Numbered from the stretch's first letter, positions 16,740 to 27,300 are shown. The stretch: 64,000 nucleotides of DNA from Rufibacter hautae (GCF_008271695.1 NZ_VKKY01000001.1:1482589-1546588), one strand, 5' to 3'. The notes: generated by a model from the sequence alone, not told the origin. Program-made: numbers and translations.

Positions 16740-17487
16740 AGTTCGAAGGTACGGAAAAAGGGAAATCCAGAGAAGTCTCGGAGGTGGAAACCTGTCTGTG
16801 CTTCACGGCTACCACCATTGTCTTTGAGGCATTTCCCTCGGGCTGCTGAATGGAAAGCAGAACGGCCATGGCAAAAGGCTTCCCGTTCAGATCCTCAAAA
16901 TCCTGATAGTCCACGGTCATGTAGTCTTTGGTCTGCAGGTTACGGACTTCGGTGCGTTTGAGCTTGAACTTGGTGGTATCCACAAACTGATCAATCTGCA
17001 GATTGGTGCGCAGAGTGCGCAGGTGCTGCACCGGGCCATCTTGTTCCAGCTTTTCCCGGCTGGCGTCACCAGCAACGAAATTCCCGATAAGGAGGTCCTG
17101 CAGGGTTTTAAAATCCACGTCTACGTTGTAGCGCTCGCGCAGCATGTTATAGGAGCCCACAAAGTACTCGTCTTTAAGCCGGTTCACGACATACACCGAG
17201 TCTGGGGTTATTTTCAGGCGGGCAGCTTCAAAACCCAGCGCCTGCACCGAGGCCCAGATCACTTCGTTTTTCTTCATGCGCAGCGTAAGGTTCGCGTTGA
17301 TTTTGGTGCTCTCGCTCTGCACCTTGCCTTTTGCGCTGAAGAAGGTGTAATCTGTATTGACTACGTTTACCTTGTTAATATTCTCAGGAGCCACAGCGCC
17401 AGAAGCGCCGGGAGCGGCTTTTTTGTTACATCCTACCAGTACCAGCAAACTCAACCCTAGGGCGTAGATATAGTTACTCTTATTCAT
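16726..17487 (-). CDS. DUF4292 family lipoprotein
   Basis: A 253-residue lipoprotein: the lipobox LVGC puts the lipidated Cys at residue 20. The body (about 45-245) alternates strand-forming segments (FFSAKGKVQSESTKINANLT, RMKKNEVIWASVQALGFEAARLKIT, DSVYVVNRLKDEYFVG), resembling the LolA/LolB half-barrel pattern of a lipid-binding surface, which I treat as inference. It overlaps both neighbours (8 bases with the TPR gene, 14 with the EnvC-like gene), so the three are translationally coupled and probably act together at the envelope. Confidence 0.82.
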   Translation of the reverse strand: MNKSNYIYALGLSLLVLVGCNKKAAPGASGAVAPENINKVNVVNTDYTFFSAKGKVQSESTKINANLTLRMKKNEVIWASVQALGFEAARLKITPDSVYVVNRLKDEYFVGSYNMLRERYNVDVDFKTLQDLLIGNFVAGDASREKLEQDGPVQHLRTLRTNLQIDQFVDTTKFKLKRTEVRNLQTKDYMTVDYQDFEDLNGKPFAMAVLLSIQQPEGNASKTMVVAVKHRQVSTSETSLDFPFSVPSNYERK

Positions 17488-19234
17488 AAAGTCTCTTGTC
17501 TTTTATCTTCTTACTGATGCCCTCTGAGGCGCCGCCCACCTGGTTTGCGCGCACCCACTGTTTCAGGGCCAGATCGCGCTGGCCCAATTGGTAGAGCACA
17601 TCGCCGTAGTGTTCAATAATGGTGGCATCTGAAGAGACAGCTACGGCTTTTTCCAGTAACCGTTTCGCTTCCTGGTAATCTTTCATCTTGTACAAGACCC
17701 AGGCGTAGGTGTCTAAGTACGTAGGATTGTCTGGATACTGCGCCACCAGCGTACTGGCCAACGCTTTCGCCTTAGGCAGGTTCTGCCCTCTCACCGACAG
17801 GAAATAACTGTAATTATTGAGCGCGTGTGGGTTGTTGGGTTCTATGGCCAAAGCGGCTTCATACGCCTGGTCTGAGAGCGGGTACTGTTCCAGTGAATGG
17901 TAGGCATCGCCTAATTGCAGGTTGAACTGCAACTGCAGATCCCGGTTATTGCCAGCCAAGCGGCGCCCGTATTCCAGTGATTTGGTGGCTTTGGCGTAAT
18001 TCTTATTGATGAGGTAGGCCGTACCATTGTAAAACCAGAACATGGGTTGGTTTGGGAAGAACTCCAGTGCCCGCTCAGAATGGACGACCAAGGAGTCGTT
18101 CTGGTTCATTTCGCCGTCCAACAGCACAATCTGCTGCCAGATTTTGTAGTGCCCCGGGTCTAAAGCTACCGCCTTCACATAGCTGTCCCGCGCGGGCAGC
18201 TTGCGGCCGGCATTGACAAAAACATCTCCGGCTACGGCGTAGGCTTTGGCTTCGCGTGGATGCGCTTTGGTGGTGAGTTCCGCCAGTTTAATGGCCTGGG
18301 CCGCTACTTTGTCATTGGGCAGCCGCCGGATATAGTCTACCAGGATTTTCACCTTGGAGTCAATGTCCAGGGAAGGATTTCCGAAAGCCAACTCCAGTTG
18401 GGTATCGGCCTCAGCGGTTTTGCCTTGCTGCTGCAGTAGATCGGCGAGCATCAGACGGCCATAAGCATTATCAGGGGCAACCGTCAGAGCTTTTTGGGCC
18501 ATGCTGATCGCCTCGTTAATTTTCTTGTTCGCAGCCAATATCTCGGCTTGGGCTAACAAATAGCGTACCTCCTCAGGCTTGGAGGAGATCAGGTTCTCAC
18601 CTTCTTGCAGGGCTTTGGACAGGTTATTCTGCTTGAGGTAGATCTGCTGCTTTTTAAAGGAGATTTCCTCAATAAGCCCGTATTTCTCCTCAATCTGACC
18701 TAAGGTGCGCAAGGCATCGTCCAGCCGGTTTTTGGCCAGATAAAGGTCCGTTAGGTTGAAAAGATATTGCTCTGTGTGCGGGAGTTCCTGCGTGAGCCGG
18801 GCGTAGACTTTGATGGCATCGTCGTACTCCTGTTGGTTGGAGTAGATTTGGGCCAGCAGCAGGTGGTAATAGGGATTTTTGGGCTCCAGCTCCAGGGCGG
18901 CTTTGGCAAAGGGCAAGGCGCCCCTCACGTTGCCCAGCAGCAGACTGGTTTCCGCCAGCTTGTAGTTGACGGCTGCATTGTTAGGACTAATGGCGTACGT
19001 CCGCTGAAAACGGTCTAACGCTTTGTTATACTCTTCCAGCACGAAGAATTTCATGCCTTCCAGAAAATAGGACTCACTAAGTTGCTGCTCCTGTTGGCTA
19101 AGAACCAGAGGAGGAACCGCCGCCTGTGGGGCAGCGTTCTTCTCTTTCTTGCGCTCAGACTGGGCATAGCTGTTCTCACTCGCCAAAACCAACCCGCACA
19201 AAGCAGCCACTATCGTGAGTCCTCTCTTCAGCAT
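17480..19234 (-). CDS. Tetratricopeptide-repeat protein, secreted
   Basis: A 584-residue protein with a signal peptide (about 1-24, ending SYAQ) and at least ten TPR units across most of the remainder, for example LEEYNKALDRFQRTYAIS, AALELEPKNPYYHLLLAQIY, AAVALDPGHY-like and AALAIEPNNPHALNNYSYFL segments. It should be a periplasmic scaffold. The gene is 17 bases downstream of the nucleotidyltransferase gene and overlaps the DUF4292 gene by 8 bases. Partners are not evident from sequence, but coupling to a lipoprotein and an EnvC-type amidase activator points to cell-wall or outer-membrane maintenance. Confidence 0.88.
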   Translation of the reverse strand: MLKRGLTIVAALCGLVLASENSYAQSERKKEKNAAPQAAVPPLVLSQQEQQLSESYFLEGMKFFVLEEYNKALDRFQRTYAISPNNAAVNYKLAETSLLLGNVRGALPFAKAALELEPKNPYYHLLLAQIYSNQQEYDDAIKVYARLTQELPHTEQYLFNLTDLYLAKNRLDDALRTLGQIEEKYGLIEEISFKKQQIYLKQNNLSKALQEGENLISSKPEEVRYLLAQAEILAANKKINEAISMAQKALTVAPDNAYGRLMLADLLQQQGKTAEADTQLELAFGNPSLDIDSKVKILVDYIRRLPNDKVAAQAIKLAELTTKAHPREAKAYAVAGDVFVNAGRKLPARDSYVKAVALDPGHYKIWQQIVLLDGEMNQNDSLVVHSERALEFFPNQPMFWFYNGTAYLINKNYAKATKSLEYGRRLAGNNRDLQLQFNLQLGDAYHSLEQYPLSDQAYEAALAIEPNNPHALNNYSYFLSVRGQNLPKAKALASTLVAQYPDNPTYLDTYAWVLYKMKDYQEAKRLLEKAVAVSSDATIIEHYGDVLYQLGQRDLALKQWVRANQVGGASEGISKKIKDKRLYE

Positions 19235-19251
19235 AAAATTAAATCTCCTGT

Positions 19252-20259
19252 CTAGCCACGCAGGGTATTGTAGTCGCCTAAGCTTAGGTCAGCCGGAATC
19301 CCCTCATACACAACGTAATTACCCACCATTGAGTTAGCGATGTGGGCGTGGTTTACCTTGCTGCTTTCCTGTACAATGCTGTTGCTGATCACCGACCCGC
19401 TTACCTGGGTGTTGTTTCCAATTGAAACGTGCGGACCTACCACAGAATTGTTTAGTACTACGTTTTCCCCCAAATATACCGGCGGAATGATAACACTGTT
19501 GTTTACCTGCGCGGTTCCAGACACCAGGCCTTCTTCGTCTTTGATGTACTCCAGGTAACGCTGGTTGGTGAACACGGTAGAGTCTTTGTTTCCGCAGTCC
19601 AGCCACTCAGAAATCTGGCCGGGGATGAACACAGAACCTTTGCTCTTCATGTTCTCCAGCGCGTTGGTGATCTGGTACTCGCCTTTGTCTTTGATGTCGT
19701 TGTCCAGCAGGTACTGCAGCTCGCTGCGCAGGTACTCGCCATCTTTGAAATAATAGATCCCGATGATGGCTAGGTCAGACACGAACTCCTGTGGTTTCTC
19801 CACAAACTCGGTGATGTGGCCTTGCTCGTTCAGTTTCACCACGCCAAACGGACGCGGATCTTCTACTTTCTGTACCCAGATAGTGCCCTCGGCAGAGGTG
19901 TCTAATTTGAAATCGGCTTTGAAGAGGGTATCGGCGAAAGCCACCACCACGTTGCCTTTGAGGGCGCTCTGGGCGCACAGGATGGCGTGGGCGGTACCCA
20001 ACGGCTGGTCCTGGTAATGGATTGTACCTACGGCACCTACAGACTCGGCTATCTTCAATAACTTCGCCTCTACCTCCGCTCCGAACCTACCGATAATGAA
20101 GGCAACTTCTTCAATGGGCTCCTGACACACCTTGGCAATGTCTTCTACCAACCGCTGCACAATTGGTTTCCCGGCGATAGGGATAAGGGGTTTAGGAACA
20201 GTAAGGGTGTGCGGGCGCATACGTTTGCCCATGCCGGCCATTGGTACAATAATTCTCAT
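19252..20259 (-). CDS. Sugar-phosphate nucleotidyltransferase with left-handed beta-helix
   Basis: A 335-residue NTP-transferase. The start MRIIVPMAGMGKRMRPHT plus VPKPLIPIAGKPIVQ is the nucleotide-binding signature of the glucose-1-phosphate thymidylyl/uridylyltransferase superfamily. HYQDQPLGTAHAI is the base-contact segment, and the metal-binding Asp is in VVAFADTLF. The C-terminal 80 residues form hexapeptide repeats (VYLGENVVLNNSVVGPHVSI). It probably makes an activated sugar for surface glycan synthesis, consistent with a flippase two genes upstream. The exact sugar and acyltransferase activity cannot be inferred. Confidence 0.88.
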   Translation of the reverse strand: MRIIVPMAGMGKRMRPHTLTVPKPLIPIAGKPIVQRLVEDIAKVCQEPIEEVAFIIGRFGAEVEAKLLKIAESVGAVGTIHYQDQPLGTAHAILCAQSALKGNVVVAFADTLFKADFKLDTSAEGTIWVQKVEDPRPFGVVKLNEQGHITEFVEKPQEFVSDLAIIGIYYFKDGEYLRSELQYLLDNDIKDKGEYQITNALENMKSKGSVFIPGQISEWLDCGNKDSTVFTNQRYLEYIKDEEGLVSGTAQVNNSVIIPPVYLGENVVLNNSVVGPHVSIGNNTQVSGSVISNSIVQESSKVNHAHIANSMVGNYVVYEGIPADLSLGDYNTLRG

Positions 20260-20330
20260 AGTTTCTCTTTAATAGTTTGCTTAAGTAAGGCCTACCTACG
20301 GGTTTTTCGGGTTTTAGATATGTTCACTTC

Positions 20331-20370
20331 CCGTTTTCAGGCTATTTCTTCTAAAATATAGTAAAAACCG
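20331..20370. repeat. Nested-palindrome repeat, copy before the nucleotidyltransferase
   Basis: CCGTTTT (20331-20337) opposes AAAACCG (20364-20370), with an inner CTATTT / AAAATATAG core. Degenerate but recognisable; it lies 50 bases downstream of the dut stop. Confidence 0.45.
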
Positions 20371-20419
20371 AAGATATCAAATCCGGCAGGCAGCCTTGAA
20401 ATTAATTTTCAGGTGCCTT

Positions 20420-20866
20420 TTAGTGCTTCCCGGTACTTCCGTACCCGCCGGCGCCGCGCTCTGTGTCAGAGAGTTCCTCCACGGCCTGCCAAGCCACGCG
20501 CTCATACCGGGCCACCACCATCTGCGCGATCCGCTCGCTGTCTTCCACTACAAAATCAACATCGGAGAGATTCACAAGCAGCACTTTGATCTCGCCGCGG
20601 TAATCGGCGTCAATGGTGCCGGGGCTGTTCACGATGGAGATGCCGTGTTTGAAGGCCAGTCCGCTGCGGGGCCTGATCTGGGCCTCGTGCCCCTCGGGTA
20701 GTTCAATGGAAAGCCCCGTGGGGATAAGCATACGTTGCAAGGGTTTAAGCGTCACAGGTGCCTCCAGATTGGCACGCAGGTCCAGCCCAGCGGAGTGCTC
20801 CGTGGCGTAAGCGGGCAGCGGATGCTTGCCCAGGTTGATGACTTTAACGGGAAGGGTGGTACTCAT
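20420..20866 (-). CDS. dut: Deoxyuridine 5'-triphosphate nucleotidohydrolase (dUTPase)
   Basis: Hydrolyses dUTP to dUMP, keeping uracil out of DNA and supplying dTMP synthesis. All five trimeric-dUTPase motifs are present in 148 residues: AGLDLRAN (1), [12 protein letters not shown] (2), [17 protein letters not shown] (3, with catalytic Asp), [11 protein letters not shown] (4) and the glycine-rich [12 protein letters not shown] tail (5). Length and motif spacing are normal. It follows the flippase gene by 23 bases. Confidence 0.96.
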   Translation of the reverse strand: MSTTLPVKVINLGKHPLPAYATEHSAGLDLRANLEAPVTLKPLQRMLIPTGLSIELPEGHEAQIRPRSGLAFKHGISIVNSPGTIDADYRGEIKVLLVNLSDVDFVVEDSERIAQMVVARYERVAWQAVEELSDTERGAGGYGSTGKH

Positions 20867-20889
20867 AGAAAGCTAATATACGAATTTAT

Positions 20890-22401
20890 CTATTTAACTG
20901 CCGCTACGGGGGCTTTTCGCTGCAGAGGCTTTTCCACCACCCACACCACTGCCAGGAAAACTGCGCATAAGGCCAGGTGGTACACCTGCCGGAGCCAGAA
21001 ATTCTCAATACCCCACGCGTACGCGAGCCAGATAAGTCCCGAGGCCAGCAACAGGTACCCGAAGATGGCTTTGATGGGATACGGCACCGGGAAATACTTC
21101 TGCCCGATGGCGTAGCACACCACTGACATGGAGAAGTAGCATAGGAACGCCGCAATGGCGCTGCCCATGTAGCCCAGCACCGGAATCAAGAGGAAATTCG
21201 CCGCCACCGTAACAATGGCCCCGAAGATGGTGATATAGGTGCCGTAATGGGTTTTATCGGTGAGTTTGAACCAGACGGTAAGGTTGTAGTAGACGCCGTT
21301 GAACAGATAAGCCAGTAAAAGAACAGGTACTATTTCCATCCCAGTGCGGTACTCTGCCTGCCCTAGGAAATATTGAAAGATGTCCAAGTTGGCACTGATG
21401 CCCAAATACGCCAAAGCGCACACAATCACAAACCACCGCATGACCACCGCAAATGTGGCCGGCGAATTCTTGTCCTGTGACTGCGAAAAGAAGAAGGGCT
21501 CCGCCGAATACCGAAATGCCTGGATCATGAGGCTCATCATAATGGCCAGTTTATAAGTAGCCCCAAATACGCCCACGGCCTGTTTATTGGTTACTCCGGG
21601 GTAAAAGCCTTCTGGCAGCCAGTGCTCCAACATGACCCTAGAGAGCATCTCATTGGTTGCTCCAGCCAGGCCCATAATCAAAATAGGGAAAGCGTACTCC
21701 ACCATGGGCTTCATCTCGCCAAGATTTAACTTGAATCGAAAATCAGAAAACTCCCGCCAAAGCATGGGAATAAAAAGTAAGTTGGCAACCATATTCACTA
21801 GGAAAATATAACCTACCCCAAGATCAGGATTGTATATAACCTCCACCACTGGCCGCAGTTCGGACAGGTAATTGCCTTCATATACCTGCCGGCAAAAAAA
21901 CAAGAAGAATAAATTTCCACCAATCACCAGGAAGATATTGGTAAGCCGAATAATGGCAAAACGAACTGCTTGATTCTCTAACCGCAAGCGGGCGAACGGA
22001 ATGGCTGAAAGAGCATCAACTGCCATAGTAATAGCCAGCCAAACTATATACTTTTCCTTTCCAGGGTAGTCTAGCGCTTCGGCAATGGGCGATGCAAAAA
22101 GGAGAATACCAGTTGTGAGAAGAAGGCTAGAGACCAAAATAAGCGTTTGCACCTTTTGGTAGAGTTCTCTCCGGTCCACCCCAGGTTTGTTGGCAAACCT
22201 GAAAAAGGCCGTCTCCATCCCAAAAGTATACACAATGTTCAGGAATGCGACAATGGCATAGAGGTAGGTGACTAACCCATATTCTTCGCGTTCAAAAACG
22301 GTGGTATAAAGGGGCACCAGCAGGTAGTTCAGGGCCCGGCCCACAATGCTGCTGAGTCCGTACGCCGCCGTCTGCCCAACCAGTTTTTTAGCAATACTCA
22401 T
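20890..22401 (-). CDS. Polysaccharide (lipid-linked glycan) flippase, Wzx/MATE-like
   Basis: An inner-membrane protein of 503 residues with about 14 transmembrane segments, in the polysaccharide transporter (PST)/MOP superfamily. From the ATG at 22401 it opens MSIAKKLVGQTAAYGLSSIVGRALNYLLVP, typical of O-antigen or capsule flippases; an earlier ATG would add an atypical 20-residue leader. It would move undecaprenyl-linked oligosaccharide to the periplasm. No glycosyltransferase cluster is adjacent, so the glycan is unknown. Downstream are dut and the sugar nucleotidyltransferase gene. Confidence 0.85.
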   Translation of the reverse strand: MSIAKKLVGQTAAYGLSSIVGRALNYLLVPLYTTVFEREEYGLVTYLYAIVAFLNIVYTFGMETAFFRFANKPGVDRRELYQKVQTLILVSSLLLTTGILLFASPIAEALDYPGKEKYIVWLAITMAVDALSAIPFARLRLENQAVRFAIIRLTNIFLVIGGNLFFLFFCRQVYEGNYLSELRPVVEVIYNPDLGVGYIFLVNMVANLLFIPMLWREFSDFRFKLNLGEMKPMVEYAFPILIMGLAGATNEMLSRVMLEHWLPEGFYPGVTNKQAVGVFGATYKLAIMMSLMIQAFRYSAEPFFFSQSQDKNSPATFAVVMRWFVIVCALAYLGISANLDIFQYFLGQAEYRTGMEIVPVLLLAYLFNGVYYNLTVWFKLTDKTHYGTYITIFGAIVTVAANFLLIPVLGYMGSAIAAFLCYFSMSVVCYAIGQKYFPVPYPIKAIFGYLLLASGLIWLAYAWGIENFWLRQVYHLALCAVFLAVVWVVEKPLQRKAPVAAVK

Positions 22402-22460
22402 ATCAGGGGATTGGCAGGAAAATGAGAGAGGGTAAGCGTGGTCATTTTTCCTTATGTACA

Positions 22461-22514
22461 CCTACTCCCGTTTTGAACCTGTTTCCTGTAAAACAGACCC
22501 AAAACGGGAGTAGG
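22461..22514. repeat. Nested-palindrome repeat between flippase and enoyl-CoA hydratase genes
   Basis: Perfect 14-bp outer arms CCTACTCCCGTTTT (22461-22474) and AAAACGGGAGTAGG (22501-22514) enclose an inner stem CTGTTT / AAACAG. The clearest two-level copy. Confidence 0.85.
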
Positions 22515-22560
22515 CAGAAAGTTAAAGAATACTCTATTGGGTTGAACCAAGGCCGAGAAC

Positions 22561-23343
22561 CTACTCGCCTTTGAAGGCTGGCTTGCGCTTCTCCAAGAAC
22601 GCCGAAGTTCCTTCTTTGAAGTCCTCAGATCCGCAGCAGCGGCTGAAGGAATTGGCCTCGGTCTGGTAGCCGTTTTCCTCTTTGTCATACCAGGCATTCA
22701 CGCAGTCCACAATCATGCCTACTGCCAGTGGTGCTTTGGCGGCAATCTTGCTCATGATTTCCAGGCATTTGTCCATCAGCCCTTCGGGAGTGGTTACGTG
22801 ATTCACCAAGCCTACTTCTTTGGCTTCAGCGGCCGAGATCATGTCACCGGTCATCATGAGCTCCATGGCTTTGCCTTTGCCCACCAACTGGGTCAGGCGC
22901 TGCGTGCCGCCGTAGCCCGGGATGATGCCCAGATTCACCTCGGGCTGCCCGAAACGGGCGTTCTCGCTGGCTACCCTAATGTGGCAGGCCATGGCCAGTT
23001 CGCAGCCTCCGCCTAAGGCAAAACCGTTCACGGCGGCAATCACGGGCTTAGGGCTCTCTTCAATCATGGAAAAGACCTCCTGCCCGCGCTCGGCAAAGCG
23101 ACGACCGTTCACCTCGTTCAGCTCGGCAATCTCCGCTATGTCGGCCCCGGCCACAAACGCCTTCTCCCCGCTTCCCGTCAGGATCACGCCCCGCACCTCG
23201 GGGTCATCATACACTTCCTGCATGGCGTTGTTTATCTCCTTTACCGTCTCAATGTTGAGCGCATTCATCTTGTTAGGACGATTGACCGTGATAAACAAAA
23301 TGCCGCCTTTGTTTTCCAGCAGAAGGTTGTTGTATTGGACCAT
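22561..23343 (-). CDS. Enoyl-CoA hydratase (crotonase family)
   Basis: Hydrates 2-enoyl-CoA in fatty-acid or amino-acid breakdown. The 260-residue protein has the CoA-binding AFVAGADIAEI segment, oxyanion-hole glycines in VNGFALGGGCELAMACH, and both catalytic glutamates expected of true hydratases (in GGCELA and in RFGQPEVNLGIIPGYGG). The rest (TQRLTQLVGKGKAMELMMTG) is typical of short-chain enoyl-CoA hydratases. Chain-length preference is unknown. A TATATTTG element (23387-23394) is placed as its promoter. Confidence 0.92.
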   Translation of the reverse strand: MVQYNNLLLENKGGILFITVNRPNKMNALNIETVKEINNAMQEVYDDPEVRGVILTGSGEKAFVAGADIAEIAELNEVNGRRFAERGQEVFSMIEESPKPVIAAVNGFALGGGCELAMACHIRVASENARFGQPEVNLGIIPGYGGTQRLTQLVGKGKAMELMMTGDMISAAEAKEVGLVNHVTTPEGLMDKCLEIMSKIAAKAPLAVGMIVDCVNAWYDKEENGYQTEANSFSRCCGSEDFKEGTSAFLEKRKPAFKGE

Positions 23344-23386
23344 GTTCTATCTTCTAAACGTGTGTTTCTCCTTGAAATAAGAGGCG

Positions 23387-23394
23387 CAAATATA
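23387..23394 (-). promoter_or_regulatory. Promoter -7 element for enoyl-CoA hydratase
   Basis: Minus-strand TATATTTG matches TAnnTTTG, 43 bases before the ATG at 23343. No convincing TTG is visible at the expected distance upstream. Confidence 0.4.
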
Positions 23395-23581
23395 AAGAAA
23401 TCCACACAGATTACGGTGCTTGCCCGCTACCCATTAAAAATACTCTTAATCGCCACTTTTTCAGCGATAAAGCTTAGGAAAGTATAAAAGTTGTTCTTAA
23501 CTTAAATGTGTATATCTGGAACAGTTTTTGCACCTTCAGCGTTACACGGCATAATTCCACTTCTCTTCGCATCTACATCAT

Positions 23582-24004
23582 ATGACCACTTTTTTTAGAT
23601 ACGTTGTGTTTGCCATGGCGCTGGTACTCCTGGGCGCTAATGCGACGCAAGCCTCGGCCCAGAAGCCCAGAAAATCAAAGCGCGAAGCTAGTCGGCGCGG
23701 CCCCGATGGCATAAAGAAGGGCCAGACTGGCGCCAGCAACGTGGACCGGGAAATGCTCCTGGACCGCCAGAAAGCAGTTGCCTCTGCCAAGACCAGCGGC
23801 GGCATGTACTCTGGTCCGCGGTACTCCATGCCCGATAACAAGTACGATACCGGCAAGGGCGGCTTCTCCATTGGAGCCTATAAAAACAAGGCCAAGAAGG
23901 TTAAGCAGCGGAAATCTAAACGACTCATTGACAAGGACAATCCCAACGGAAAGATGTATCAGCAGAGCCTGAACAAGCGAAACCGTAAGTTCCTGCTTTT
24001 CTAA
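23582..24004 (+). CDS. Small basic secreted protein of unknown function
   Basis: A 140-residue protein I do not recognise. A signal peptide (about 1-27, ending ASAQ) precedes a very basic mature part rich in Lys, Arg, Gly and Tyr: KPRKSKREASRRG, then SGGMYSGPRYSMPDNKYDTG, then KNKAKKVKQRKSKR, ending KRNRKFLLF. It seems unstructured and could bind polyanions (nucleic acid, LPS or acidic glycans), which is inference. It has its own terminator (24024-24063) and stands alone. Confidence 0.7.
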   Translation: MTTFFRYVVFAMALVLLGANATQASAQKPRKSKREASRRGPDGIKKGQTGASNVDREMLLDRQKAVASAKTSGGMYSGPRYSMPDNKYDTGKGGFSIGAYKNKAKKVKQRKSKRLIDKDNPNGKMYQQSLNKRNRKFLLF

Positions 24005-24023
24005 CCTGCTACCCAATCATATC

Positions 24024-24063
24024 AAAAGCCCCTTTCACCTGTGTGATAGGGGCTTTCTTGTTT
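24024..24063 (+). terminator. Intrinsic terminator after the basic secreted protein gene
   Basis: AAAGCCCCT pairs with AGGGGCTTT around a 15-base loop, followed by CTTGTTTTT. It lies 20 bases beyond the stop at 24004. The rest of the gap to 24369 holds two weak palindrome copies (24068-24099, 24270-24305) and no gene. Confidence 0.8.
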
Positions 24064-24304
24064 TTAAGGTGTTTTGCTGAAATCAAGGCCAAAAACATGA
24101 GCCAACAACAGAATGGCTTATTATCAGGAGTGTGCCCGATAAGAGTTCCTAAGGCTACTATTGGTAGTTATTAATTGCCACAGAAGTAACTACTACGCTA
24201 TTGTAAGAACAAGTGGATAGCAAGGGTTTGACATCGGTTTGGCTTCTATAGCAGGGAGTTTTGTCAATACGTTTCAAGGCTGTTTTTACGGAAACCTGGT
24301 AAAA

Positions 24305-24335
24305 CAAAAAGCCCCACTTTTTGGGTGGGGCTCTT
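24305..24335 (-). terminator. Intrinsic terminator after infB
   Basis: On the minus strand GAGCCCCACCC and GTGGGGCTTTTTG form a strong stem with loop AAAAA, followed by a T-tract. It lies about 35 bases after the infB stop and ends the rimP-nusA-infB transcript. Confidence 0.85.
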
Positions 24336-24369
24336 CTTATTTGAAATTAACTGATGACTATTCTTTGGA

Positions 24370-27300
24370 TTACAGCGTCCGCTTGATCTCACGCTCTTCG
24401 TAGGCTTCAATGATGTCGCCTTGGTTGAGATCGTTGAAGTTCTTGATGCTGATACCGCACTCGTAACCTTGGCGTACCTCGGACGCATCGTCCTTGAAGC
24501 GTTTCAGAGCCAGGATCTCGCCGGAGTGTACCACAATACCATCGCGCACAAGACGAATCTTGGAGTTTCTGGTAATGGTACCATCTGTCACCATACAGCC
24601 GGCAATGGTTCCCACTTTGGTAATCTTGAACACCTCGCGTACCTCTACGTTGGCAACTACCACCTCTTGTACGGTTGGCGCCAACATACCTTCCATGGCG
24701 TCTTTCACCTCGTTGATGGCGTTGTAGATGATAGAGTACAGACGGATGTCTATCTGCTCCTGCTCTGCCAGTCTGCGGGCATTGGTAGACGGACGAACCT
24801 GGAAACCAATGATGATCGCATCTGAAGCCGAAGCCAACAGCACGTCTGACTCGGAGATCTGACCAACCCCTTTGCTCAGGATGTTCACCTGTACCTCCTC
24901 GGTAGACAGTTTCAGCAATGAATCGGAAAGGGCCTCTACCGAACCATCCACGTCACCACGCACAATCACATTCAGCTCCTTGAACGTACCGATGGCCAGA
25001 CGACGACCGATCTCATCCAGGGTGATGTGTTTCTTCGTGCGCATGCTCTGCTCACGCTGCAACTGCTGACGGCTTACGGCAATCTCGCGGGCTTCACGCT
25101 CCGTCTCCATTACCACGAACTTGTCACCTGCCTGCGGCGCTCCGTCAATACCCAACACCTGGATCGGCATGGACGGACCGGCTTTCTTGTGGCGCTTGCC
25201 TAACACGTCAGTCATCGCTTTCACACGACCATAGTGTGAGCCTGCCACCAGAATATCACCGATCTCTAATGTACCGGTCTGTACCAGTACGGTTGCCACG
25301 TATCCACGGCCTTTGTCCAAGGCGGCTTCAATCACGGTACCCACGGCGCGGCGGTCTGGGTTCGCTTTCAGTTCCAGTAATTCGGCTTCCAGCAATACTT
25401 TCTCCAACAGCTCGTCAATTCCTTGTCCGGTCTTGGCCGAGATCTCCTGGCTTTGGTATTTACCACCCCACTCTTCTACCAGTACGTTTAACTGGGCAAG
25501 TTCCTCACGGATCTTGTCTGGGTTGGCGGTTGGCTTATCCACTTTGTTGATGGCGATTACAATTGGCGAACCGGCCGCTTGCGCGTGGTTCAAAGCCTCT
25601 TTGGTCTGCGGCATCACACTATCATCAGCGGCTACCACAATGATAACCACGTCCGTTACTTTGGCACCACGGGCACGCATGGCGGTAAAGGCCTCGTGAC
25701 CCGGTGTATCCAGGAAGGTGATGTCTTTACCAGCTTCAGTGGTTACCTGATAGGCGCCAATGTGCTGGGTGATACCACCTGCCTCACCGGCCGTTACTTT
25801 CGTTCTACGGATGTAGTCAAGCAAGGAAGTTTTACCGTGGTCAACGTGACCCATGATAGTCACAATTGGCGCGCGCGGCTGCAGATCCTCTTCGGCATCT
25901 TCTTCCTCTACGCCGCGGTTTTCATCGTCCTCAGTCGTAGCGAATTGGATTTCGTAACCAAATTCATCGGCGATGATGGTGATGGCCTCGGCATCAAGAC
26001 GCTGGTTGATGGACACGAACATGCCCAGGTTCATACAGGTCTTGATTACGTCGTTCACGCTCACATCCATGAGAGCAGCCAGGTCATTCGCAGACACGAA
26101 CTCGGTTACGCGTAGAATCTTAGATTCCAGCTGCTCCTGCATTCTGCGCTCATCAGCGGCGTCTGCCACGGCAGAGCGTTTCTCACGGCGGTATTTGGCA
26201 CGGTTACCTTGGTTCCCGCCTTTTCCTCCGCTCAGACGGGCCAATGTAGCCTTGATCTGATCCTGGATTTCCTTATCTGTTAACTCGGCACGAGGTGCTG
26301 CTGGTGCTCCCGGACGGTTTCCGCCACCGCCTCCTGGGCGCTGACCTGGTCCTCCACCCGCTGGACGATTACCTTGGTAACCGCCACCGCCACCCGGACG
26401 GTTGCCTTGCTGTGGTCCGCCGGCTCCTGGCTGACGATTAGCCGCCTGGCCGGTGCCTAACGGACGGGTACTAGTTGCTCTGTCACCGGCGCGGTGTCCT
26501 TGCTGTTGTGGGGCGGCATTGCCACCGCCACCTTGCGCACCGGTTTTAGGTACTTCAATGCGTTTGCGTTTCTTCTTGTCTCCTCCGCCTTGGCCTTGCT
26601 GACCTGGGGCACCCGGTTGGTTTCCGCGGCGGCGCTCATCTGAAGACGCCACTGGTTTACCGCCTTTGCCACGGCCTCCGCTAACCGGAAGTTCAATTTT
26701 ACCCAACACGGTCAAGCCTTTCAGCTGATCTGCCTGTGCTTTGATAGTAGACTGTGGTGCCTCTGGCGCACTTGGCTCAGCAGCCGGGGCTTGAGCCGGA
26801 GTTGCCGCTACCGGTGCCGGAGCAGGAGTTGGCGTTGGGGCAGGTGCTGCTGCCGGAGTTTCTTGTCTTGCTTCCTGTGGTGCAGGTGCAGCTGGTTTTG
26901 GCGTCTCTGCTACTGGTGCCGGTGTGGCAGCCGGGGCTGGAGCAGCTGGTTTTTCAACCGCAGCGGGGGCTTCCGGGGCTTTTGCCTCTACCGGGGCTTG
27001 AGGCGCTGGTGCAGCAGGCGCTTCTACCGCTGGTTTAGGAGCCTCAGCTACCGGCGCCGGAGTTGGAGCTGGTGCCGGTGTGGCAACTGGAGCCGGAGCA
27101 GCCGGTCTTTCAGTAACGGCTGGCGCTTCTGCGGCCTTGGCAGGCGCAGGGGCAACTGGAGCCGGAGCTTGTGCTACCGGGGCAGGTGCTGGTGCTGGCG
27201 CCGGGACCGCAGCAGGCGCTTGCTTTGGAATTGGTCTGCCTTTGGCATCCAGGTCAATCTTGCCCAGGATCTTGATTCCTGGCAACGCAGAACCACCTGC

